Of a DNA stretch of 64,000 nt, positions 55,837 through 64,000 are shown piece by piece; position 1 is the first letter of the stretch, and each line of letters begins with the position of its first letter. Under the pieces are notes generated by a model. It was not told the origin of the DNA and did no database searches. It saw only the letters and a list, made by a program, of their open reading frames with translations. Location of the stretch: contig JAULSR010000002.1 of NCBI GenBank assembly GCA_030512295.1, positions 7,688,001 to 7,752,000 on the forward strand. The letters are read 5' to 3'. The stretch comes from Bombardia bombarda. Its lineage: Eukaryota > Ascomycota > Sordariomycetes > Sordariales > Lasiosphaeriaceae. A program made the translations under genes and the position numbers.

Positions 55837-57857
55837 ATGCCAGTGCTCCTACCAAGCTCGCTGCTTAGCAACCTGTCCAACCACCACGCCCCAACCGATC
55901 TTCTTGCTCTCTCCACCAGAGCCCTGAACAGCACAGAAGATGCGCTGCAAGTCGTCTGCGCCTGGCCCGTGTCGGGGCAATATGGAATCGGCTCGCGAAT
56001 ATTGTACTATGTCCTGGTGGCAGCTTCAGTATTTGGCCGGAGACAGAACTGGCTTAGGGGGCCTTGTTTAGTTGCTGCCTTGATCTTCCCTGCTGTCGCC
56101 GCCCTCCATGGCATCGTTCTTGCTGCGACGCATGTACAAGGAGCGATTGATATGGATATTTATGGCGCCTTTCAGTTCTGCTCTATTGGCATCCTGGCAG
56201 CCCCAGCAACAGCCAGGCTCTCGTCGACGTACTTCAACGAGCCAGGAAGAAACTCTATATTCTTGTGGACGGGTCTTGTTCTTGCCGGTGAGTGACCATT
56301 AATCGTACATAATGGAGGCTTTCTAACACTTCTCCTTGCAGGACTCCTTAGCCTGACAGTTGAGTTTTACCGCAGTGAAGCTTCTCCATGCGAGCGGATA
56401 GGCGACTCTGTCAACTATACACTCAACTCTTTTCTCACCGACGATCAATCAGCATATCCGGAACTATCCCCTTGCCTTCCCCGGTGCTCCGTCGACGATG
56501 GTCCGTTCTCCCCGATGAGACAGGGGTCAGCGAAGGACATCTACATAATCCCTGCGCCGACTAGACTTACATTCGGCACATGCACTCTCCTCGCCGCAGC
56601 ATGCTGCATTCCTGCCCTTTTATCACTTGCCTTTATATGGATCAAGATAATCGAGACGAATTGGTCCACCATGACACGATTTAGTGGTGGTGGAGAAGAC
56701 GATACAGGAAGCAAGCAAGAGCAGCCGGCTCTGGATACACCCATCGAGGGCACTAATATCACAGTAGGGGGCATCAGGAGCGTGAACTCACTAGTCAAAA
56801 AGCTACTGGGGGCCGTGGAAATCCCAGTGTTTGGAGGCGCGGTTATTGCGATATTGGCGCTGGGGGAGATGAACTTCTTCACTGCCCAGATATCATACCA
56901 AACGGAGCCGATAGCCAGTGTTGGTATGTTGATTTTTGACTTTTGTTTCTATGAAGCTGTTTATCAGCGTCTTAATATGGGTGCAGACTGCTAACGTGTT
57001 TAATACTAGGCCAATGGGCACCCATTGCCGGCACTACCATTGCCGCCCTAGGTTCACTGTACCTCTTGGTGGCAGATAAGACTGGAGCAGCGCTTGAAAG
57101 AGAAAAGGAACATTTGGTTGAAGAAACTCATGACCCCACCGGACCCATGTCTACAAACCCATCTCCTGGCAACCAGGGCCAACCAAATATGCCAACAACT
57201 CCAGGCTCACGACGCAGTGAGGATGCTGCTGTGAGCATTACCAGCGACCACGAAACAACCATAGACCCAACGCAGGCTCTCCCGAACCAAGCCGAAATGA
57301 CAAATGAATCCAACGAGAGAAATAGCCGGCAGTCTGTCACCAACATCCTAATCCAAATTAACGACTACCTTACCGCGACGAAACATGTTGACGAGAGCGC
57401 AGAGTTCAGGGGGGCGCGCTCCGCTTATCCTGTCACCCCCGCCGAGGCTTTCCTAAACGATAAATTGCACGAGACCAAAGAGCGCTACTCCCAACTACAA
57501 GCTCTCGAGAAGAATACCTCTGGGAGCGTGACGCCTTCTCAGTTACCCCCAAGCCGGGAAGGACGGTCCAGGTCACCAAGCTTTGCTGGGAGCATGGCGT
57601 CAACGTCAGGGCCAGATATCTCTCATCACAGGGGGGGCTCCATGAGTTCGCGAGGACCCTCACCTTTGCGACCGCAGGGCGCCACCGAGATACAGCAGAG
57701 AAGACACGCGAAGACTCTACCTGGGGTATCAACACCATCATCAGCAGCAGTGACGACAGCAAATCCGCCTGCATCCAGTTCCAGTCTGCCAGCCCAGAGG
57801 TCAGGTGATAACACTCACCTCGAGGTGCCAAGTCCATCATATCGTGGTGCACGATGA
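55837..57857 (+). CDS. Fungal multi-pass membrane protein of unknown function (626 aa)
   Basis: Exons 55837-56287, 56342-56923 and 57010-57857 join in frame through GT-AG introns of 54 and 86 bp. About seven hydrophobic segments are visible, including SRILYYVLVAASVFG, LVAALIFPAVAALHGIVLAA, ILAAPATARL, IFLWTGLVLAGLLSLTVEFY, LLAAACCIPALLSLAFIWI, IPVFGGAVIAILALGEMNFF and AGTTIAALGSLYLLVA. One loop has several Cys (CLPRCSVDD). The C-terminal 250 residues are hydrophilic, Ser/Pro/Thr-rich and probably cytosolic. The layout suggests a receptor-like or sensor-like protein, but I recognise no GPCR family motif, so no function is assigned. Confidence 0.8.
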
Positions 57858-58036
57858 TACAGAGATACAGAGATACACGTCTAGTTTGGACTACATGCGA
57901 GTTATTCCATATGGAGGATGAAATCAAGCTGGGAACCACCACAACACACATTTCATTGGATAGGGGCACATAGATCTACACACTGCCACAAACATATATC
58001 TAGAAAAGAACATTGAGTCAATGCCAATAGAACAAG

Positions 58037-58616
58037 TCACCGCAACATCAGAACTGGCCAGTCAAAAACGTCCAGCACACATGCCCGAACAACTAAAACA
58101 CTCCAATCATTGGCGTAGTGGTGGTGATGCATCATGAGCACCAACCCGCCACGAATGAGATTGGCCTTGAATGCAGCGGCTTTTGGGTTGCTCGCTGGCG
58201 ATGCCTCGGGCTTCTCACCGTATGTCATGGGAGCCACACACCACGTTTCCACCTTCCCCAGAGCCTGCGAGACAAAGTGCTGTGCCTCGAGATCGTCAAA
58301 TGAGGGATACTTATCTGCATCCTCGGGGTCGTCGAGCCATTGCACATGAAACTCAACTGTGCTCTGTCGCTTCTTGTGGAAACAGAGTGCCCCGGTACCG
58401 TCGGGATGTGGTTCGAGAACACCGCATAGCTGGCGACATTGGCTGAGGGTTACTTCGAGGCCTCGCTTTATTGTTGGAATTGCGGCGGCTTTTTCATTGT
58501 CAGATAACTTGAAGAAAAGCGCATAACTGTTGAACACTTGCGCCACGCAGTAGTCTAGTGTTGACAGCTTGAAGAACTCGTTCTCTGGGTCAGATTCAAG
58601 TAAGTGTAAAAGGATC
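58037..58616 (-). pseudogene. BAHD acyltransferase fragment (N-terminal half only)
   Basis: NEFFKLSTLDYCVAQVFNSY, then TIKRGLEVTLSQCRQLCG and QWLDDPEDADKYPSFDDLEAQHF match the N-terminal half of fungal BAHD-type acyltransferases (trichothecene 3-O-acetyltransferase-like), which move acyl groups from CoA to alcohols. The active-site segment is present as MHHHHYANDW, the HxxxD-like block, after which the homology stops and the frame ends at 58037. The whole C-terminal half, including the DFGWG motif, is missing; the neighbouring gene ends 180 bp away. There is no ATG at the 5' end, only a possible acceptor at 58616. I call it a truncated remnant; a short functional protein seems unlikely. Confidence 0.7.
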
Positions 58617-59045
58617 CTACAGCCCACACCGGTTTTAGGGTTACCACCTTCACGTACTATATCACTAACTGCCGGTCAGCCGGCCATGATGAGCTGTTAA
58701 CCTGCCTGTGTAACTGATGATGGTGGGTTAAGAAGGGGGGAGCATGCGCTTATGCAGAACCCTGCAGTAGACTTAGTAAGACAAGTTGGTCATAACCCCT
58801 GTGAAAGGCACCATTTTCTCTTATCTGCCTTACTCACACAAGTATGTGTATCTGTACGATATACGCAGACGTTTATTCGGGATAGCTCTCGTATAATAGT
58901 GCTAACAGAGCGATATCATGCCATCGGCATAACATTACCCTCTATACTCAAAAACTGACTTCAGAAATATCAGGACCAGATCAATATTGATAGGATGGTC
59001 GCAGTCATGCACGCGAAAACTGAATATTTCCCATCATCTGACCCA
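58617..59045. other. Intergenic, no gene seen
   Basis: About 430 bp between the BAHD remnant and the 3' end of the DUF1996 gene. It may hold remains of the BAHD promoter. Confidence 0.5.
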
Positions 59046-60358
59046 TCACTCCATCGGATTGCCCGGGAGCTTGCTAAACCCTATGTTTCTCATGATTAGT
59101 CGACACGTTTCAATAACGATAGAAACATTTAGACAACTCACATCCGTCAACATCTTCCCGGACCGTCTTGGAGATTGCACACTTGTTGGCAACCGAGATA
59201 TCCTGCGACTTTTGCTTGCCACAAGTGGCGCTGAAGCAGCCATTGTCGTCCATGGCTCTTTGGAGAGCATCGCCCTTCCAACCGAAAACGTAATCGCCGT
59301 GCTGGCCATATCCGGTCTTGTCTCCAGTACTGAGAACAAACGGTTGCGAGCCGTCTTCAGGCCACTCGGCTTTGTTGTTGAACTTTGTAGTATCCCAGAC
59401 AACCTCCAGCATCAGTTGTGGGATTTTGACTGGATGGCTAGCAGGGCAGTCGCCAGTACTGAGGAAGTTCGAGGGTCCGCTCTTGGGGTATGCGACATGG
59501 TCCTTGTGGTTGGGGCTATCCAGGTTCTTGCCGTCCCAGCAACTACACCCTCTGTTAGTGACGAGACAGATATGGTCAAGTAAGTGAGACTATGACTTGC
59601 GTTGGGTATAGAATGTTGGACCGAATTCCACCGAGGCAGGGTTGTGGTGGGAAGCCCTCAAAGTCAATCTTGGTATCGGAGCAGGGCGCGAGGTCATCCC
59701 CTCCGAAATTTGGTCCTGTGTAGCAACGGAAGCAGCTCTGTGACTTGTACTTTGGCTGGCGATTCATGACATCGCCAACAAACATGCGGAAGCCCTTGTG
59801 AAAGGTTAATACAATGATAGAAAAGTGTATATACAGGGCAAAGGTGCATTGCTTACTGGCTTGAAAGCAGTAACCGTGTTCTTCTTGGGAGCAATATAGT
59901 AAACAACGATACCGCCAGAGATCTGTGTGGTGAACTTGTCCTGAAACAAGAATCTGAAAGGCAACATTATAAATATGGACGTTCGAATTGAAACACATTA
60001 TGCTGAATGGGCGAGTGGATGAGGAATCGCACCTATTAGGAACCTGAGGGACACGCTTGAGACTTCCGTTGCGAGCCTTGAAGTAAAGATTGGCTGTCCA
60101 GTAGTTGGAGAAGTCATCTGCCGGTCCACACGTGGTGCAGGATGCCACTTGGGATATATCAGTGCTAGGCATGGAGGCGTTGAACGCGTTGCCTCCCACA
60201 ACCTGATGCATATGAGGCGTCGGAAATTCGCCAGGGTTGATAAGGGGGTCGAGCCGCTCAACAGTGATTTGGGAACATCCGAATCGCAGGTGGTTCAACC
60301 CTTGCATGAACTGGGCACCGGCGAGCCCGGCGAAAATAACAGCGGACCGCAACATCAT
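59046..60358 (-). CDS. Secreted DUF1996 protein (350 aa)
   Basis: Five exons join in frame: 60358-60033, 59953-59857, 59794-59601, 59542-59142 and 59080-59046. The intron 59543-59600 uses a GC donor (GCAAGT); the others are GT-AG. A signal peptide (MMLRSAVIFAGLAGAQFMQG) is followed by the family blocks: SQITVERLDPLINPGEFPTP, HMHQVVGGNAFN, DDFSNYWTANLYFKARNGS, the loop CWDGKNLDSPNHKDHVAYP and CPASHPVKIPQLMLEVVWDT. The His residues and Cys pairs are well kept. DUF1996 proteins are secreted fungal proteins of unknown activity, some suspected to act on carbohydrate. Without splicing of the last 61-bp intron the protein would end early at KCFYRY; the spliced end WFSKLPGNPME fits the family better. 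Confidence 0.87.
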
Positions 60359-60935
60359 GAGTTGACGAAGTCAGATCGCTTCTGTTGTAAGCTTGACGCA
60401 GAAAGGATATTGGAGAGAGGGTGGATGTTTGGTCGAGCTGAACTGGGTGTGTACTAACTTATGATATAGACAGCGCGGTGTGCAGAATCACTAAAGAATG
60501 TCATTGACCCTCTGGAAAGCAACTGCCTTTCCACACCATCGGAATTTCGCCCGAGACTCTGACTATGGCCTCCATCGGTTGGATAATCCACAGGCTCCAA
60601 ATTTGTTCCCCACCCCATCAAAAGCGTGTTGATATATTAACAATTAAGACCTGGGACTCCCCATCCTATCGGTATAATCGCTGTGCTATGCATTATGTTA
60701 CGGCTAAATATGCCACTAATATCGCCCACGAGGGTCTCTGGCTGCGGCAGTCACTCACTTCACAGCGTCGGTTAAGGGAGCCGATCCCGTCTCGCCAGAA
60801 ACAATGACAGAATGGCCAGCCTTGGGCTTCGCGCTGCGACAGTACGGCACGTCACCGATTGGTCGAGACTGCTTTTTCTGTTGCTACATCTATAAATATA
60901 AGAGCCAAAATAGTCGATAGTTGGCTGGGGTGGCG
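60359..60935. other. DUF1996 gene promoter region
   Basis: About 580 bp between the DUF1996 start and the 3' end of the SGNH-hydrolase gene, both on the minus strand. No gene is seen. Confidence 0.5.
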
Positions 60936-62960
60936 CTACCCATTGCCTTTACATCCGCCGCTACCTCCACCCCCAGATGCCCCCTGGACTTTATTGTTGT
61001 TGTAGCACCTAGCCCGTGTCCAGATGGGAGTGTTGAACCAGGCATGCCACTCGTAGCCATTTGCATCAGGCTTATCAAAGTACTCAAAGTGCCAGTTTGT
61101 AATACCACCTCCAATGCAACTGCTGGTATTGGGCCTCAGGCTCTGCTGTCCCCAGTCCCAACCTGCCCATCCAGCCCCATACACGTCGTAGGCATCGAGC
61201 ACAAACTTGTACCATCCCTCACATGACTCTGTAAACACGAGATTAGCACTGCCTTGGCGACTGAATAGCTGGGGAAACTTACGCTTTGGCTCTGTAGGGT
61301 ATGGCCAGGGCCGGTTTTGCTTCTTGGGCTGGATGGTATACTTGTAGCTGCCCAGTGTATTTGCTCCTCCCTGCTTGAAGTTCAATGGGTTGCTGCTGTA
61401 TTTATCACAGCTGTCCAAGAGACTATTTACAGCCTGAGTGCACTGGTCGTGGTCGAAGCTGCTTGCGCCATTGCTGAGCTCAAGTCTGAACTCGACCTCA
61501 TCTATTGCCCCCTGGTAGTATGTCTTGGAGTACTGCCAATTGGCAACTCCGGAGGGATATCCGGATCCCACGCTGTCGCAGAAGTCGGCCGTGGCGCTGT
61601 ATGCAGCGTAGGAGCTGGTATACTCCCCGGTATTATGCTCGGCAAAGCAAGTCAAAGAATTGGTGGCCGCGCATCCGGGAGGGGAGATGCCCAAGATACC
61701 CGCACGAGCAATGCGAGCCGAGTCAAGCGCAAACGAGGCAATGACTTGATGGCCCAGGATGTTGGGATGGAAGATTTTGCCGATGCTGTCGGGTAGAAAG
61801 TAGCTGACGACGTTTTTGAGAACGCCCGATGGACACGTTGGTGCAGTAATGCCACGTTTGTCAAGAACTAATGGCAGGGGGTATGAGATATTGGCACTTG
61901 CTTCCTCGATGCTGGACGCCACAGTCCGCGCCTCCAACCATGCTGCTTCCAGTTCGGCTTCCAGGACGGTCTCTTCAAGAAGATTCATGTCGTCGGTATC
62001 GCTAACATTGCCACGAATCTTGATAGGGCCAGCTGGGATGTTGTCTAGGGGGACTCGAGTGGTGTCCATCTTGAAGAACATGAGCTTGGGTTCCTTGGTT
62101 GGATCCGGATTTTGGCCCGGCTGGCACATCAGTCCGCCTTGAAGGTATGGCCAGTCGTCCCAGTCGGCAAACACGACTCGGGCGTTGCTGAAGCCATCTT
62201 TCTCGCGACCGTCATACACGGCAAACTTGAGCTCGTGGTTAGCATCTCGTACAAGCTTGTTAAACAGGTTTCGTCGGTCTCTTGTTAGACGGAGTCCCCC
62301 GAGCGGCCAACCCCATTGTTCGGCTGTGCATTCGTCTGTCGACTCGTCAAAGTACTGCGCGTACAGAGAGAGCACGATGACACCGCCACTGTTCATCTTG
62401 GCGTCCAGGGCATGCAGGAGCGTCTTGACGTTTTCTCTTAAAAAGCTGGTGATTCCATTGTTCGCCTGATTGATGGCGTTGGTGCAGTCTTGTTCGCTGG
62501 AAAATCGGCTAATAATGCATTGTGCAATAATGTTGGACTGTATGATGTTTGCCGCATTAGTTATGTCTCCTCAGCCCAAGGCGGCATTTCGTTGTTCTTA
62601 GTGTTTATGTTGACTTACAAGACAGAGATCGTTTCCTCCCGCTGATAGGACTGCCAAGTCGATGCCTGAACGGAGACCATCAATTTGGGACATTATACTC
62701 GACGAGGTGTCTCCCGAGCAAGCTGGATACTGGAAGTCGGTGACGGAGCCCATGTATCTTTGCATGACAACAGGCCATGCGCCATCATATCGAGAGCAGT
62801 CGCGTGTCTTCTGGTCATTGCTCCACAACCGGCCGGCGCCAATGCCCGCTGTAAAGCTGTCACCAACGGCTGCAAAGCTCTTGACCCAGGACCAATCGTC
62901 ATACGACTGAGATTTAACCAGCTGCACGCTGCAGAGCGCAACAACTAGTCTGAGTAACAT
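60936..62960 (-). CDS. Secreted SGNH/GDSL hydrolase with C-terminal extension (629 aa)
   Basis: Exons 62960-62619, 62537-61283 and 61228-60936 join in frame. A signal peptide (MLLRLVVALCSVQLVKSQS) leads to the catalytic block FAAVGDSFTAGIGAG, with nucleophile Ser35. The oxyanion block VLSAGGNDLCL and the His block IFHPNILGHQ, with its preceding Asp (PDSIGKIFHPN), complete the triad. The family contains secreted esterases and lipases. The last 250 residues are an extra Trp/Tyr-rich module (CEGWYKFVLDAYDVYG, TNWHFEYFDKPD) ending in a Gly/Ser tail; it may bind a polymer. The 54-bp second intron is a multiple of three and free of stops, so it could be retained without breaking the frame. Confidence 0.88.
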
Positions 62961-63839
62961 GTTGACGGAGAAAAGAGTGTGTTGCCGCCGATACCCCGGG
63001 GACTTGGGCTGGCTGAGAAGTTTGGTAGACCGCGCAAGAGTCCTACATGTAAGTAAAGACACCCAAGAGCCTCGGTTTTGAAGTCCGACTCCAAACCTTT
63101 GGTTGCTGACCAGAGCATCAAATCACAACTGCACCTTCGCTGCCCAGGACAGGCATCTGTGCTGTCAATACTTGCAACCATCCTCAGGGGCTATACGCTA
63201 GCGACCGGTCGCTTCGTAAGAACCAGACTTACACATGATATCTTCATTTACTTCCGAGTGTGGGGCAATACTGATGAGCGCGGACATCATATTTGGGGAC
63301 TTACTCATCCTCTTGTTCTAGTGCACACTGTTTTCCCATGTGCACTACCTAAGGATCTGCCCCCCTAGTTTATTAGCGCGTTCTCCAAGTCAGGGGCAAT
63401 CATGCAAGTCAGATGCACACGGGGAACAGCATGGATGCATATACCCCTGCGAACCCAAATGTTGATGCCTGGAGCCGCACAGGGGGCTCCAAGTGAGACG
63501 CGTGCCTGCATGGGACCGAAGACTCGGAACGAGAGTGGAGGAACAATCTTGGACCATCGGAATTGATGAAATTAGTTGCAAAAGCGATTACTGACACTTC
63601 GACTGGCAGTCACACCTCCTGAGTAATCCTCTTTGCTAGGCCGGTCCTGGTGGATGCAACCCCTCACACGAGCCCATCATGCTGTATCCCACCAAGACTC
63701 GACAGGCGCTCATGGCAACTCTTTCCGACAACCCAGCCCTTTACACCAGACCTTAGCTGCACATTCCGGCCCTTCCTGTTCTTCATTTTTCTCGGGCTCA
63801 TTGAGACTAGAAACTTGAATCTGAACTGCACCCGCAACA
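62961..63839. other. Divergent promoter region
   Basis: About 880 bp between the SGNH-hydrolase start (minus) and the secreted protein start at 63840 (plus). A frame extends the hydrolase upstream to a GTG at 63062, but the ATG at 62960 begins the signal peptide. No other gene is seen. Confidence 0.5.
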
Positions 63840-64000
63840 ATGATGCCCTTCATGCTCCTCTGGTGGGCTTTTCTCGTGCCAGTTGCTTTGGCTCAGTCAA
63901 CAACCTGCAGCGCAAGCAACCCGTGTGAAGTTGGTTGCTGTGGTAATGGAGGAGTTGCAAACAATCAGTCAGTCTTGATCAGGTTTTCTTTACCGTGTTT
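63840..64000 (+). CDS. Start of a secreted Cys-rich (CBM18-like) protein, cut by the window edge
   Basis: MMPFMLLWWAFLVPVALAQS is a clear signal peptide, followed by CSASNPCEVGCCG, the opening of a hevein-like chitin-binding module. This resembles the N-terminus of large subgroup-C chitinases with CBM18 and LysM modules. A GTAATG donor-like site follows at about 63942. The rest lies beyond the window, so the catalytic part cannot be checked. It is a second candidate in this window for a chitin-binding secreted protein, on the same strand as the defective chitinase-derived gene at 6193-7699. Confidence 0.6.
   Translation, partial: MMPFMLLWWAFLVPVALAQSTTCSASNPCEVGCCGNGGVANNQSVLIRFSLPC

Noticed and set aside
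1..64000. CRISPR arrays, prophage, rRNA, telomere repeats or large transposon ORFs
   Set aside because: No regularly spaced repeats, no rRNA sequence, no TTAGGG arrays and no transposase or reverse-transcriptase motifs were seen on either strand.

Overview
The window looks like nuclear DNA of a filamentous ascomycete (Pezizomycotina, most likely Sordariomycetes and perhaps Hypocreales). The reasons are the many short GT-AG introns (about 50-100 bp), widely spaced monocistronic genes on both strands, a HET-domain gene, LysM and CBM18 chitin-binding proteins, DUF1996 and DUF7924 proteins, an ENA-type ATPase, and tRNA genes with introns after position 37. There is no operon structure, rRNA, CRISPR array or prophage. 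The taxonomic placement is inferred from gene content and was not tested.

Layout. 0-5 kb: a DUF7924 gene broken by a homopolymer frameshift and an unrecognised acidic protein. 4.9-7.7 kb: a head-to-head pair, a LysM/CBM18 protein and a chitinase-derived protein that keeps its chitin-binding modules and C-terminal region but has lost the GH18 catalytic domain; both lack visible 5' ends. 7.8-18.2 kb: a P450, a HET protein with two membrane helices, a decayed ankyrin gene, an IlvD/Edd dehydratase and a hemerythrin-like protein. 18.2-32.5 kb: a gene desert holding one confident gene (25369-27083) and one unrecognised spliced-looking region. 32.5-47.1 kb: mostly housekeeping genes, namely an ENA-type P-type ATPase, tRNA-Ile, tRNA-Lys, Kgd4, a cytochrome c/c1 heme lyase, a RUS1-family protein, mevalonate diphosphate decarboxylase and a MARVEL protein. 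49-64 kb: a secreted copper amine oxidase, an ArsB/SLC13-like permease, a multi-pass membrane protein, a BAHD acyltransferase fragment, secreted DUF1996 and SGNH-hydrolase proteins, and the start of another secreted cysteine-rich chitin-binding protein at the right edge.

How they work together. The housekeeping genes act in separate pathways (TCA cycle, cytochrome maturation, sterol/isoprenoid synthesis, sodium efflux). The accessory genes form a theme of cell-surface and secreted functions (chitin binding, amine oxidation, esterase, allorecognition) mixed with decaying copies. Two conserved genes are broken by one-base changes in C runs, so some apparent pseudogenes may be sequencing artefacts. 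The chitin-binding pair and the ankyrin and BAHD remnants carry larger lesions that such errors cannot explain.
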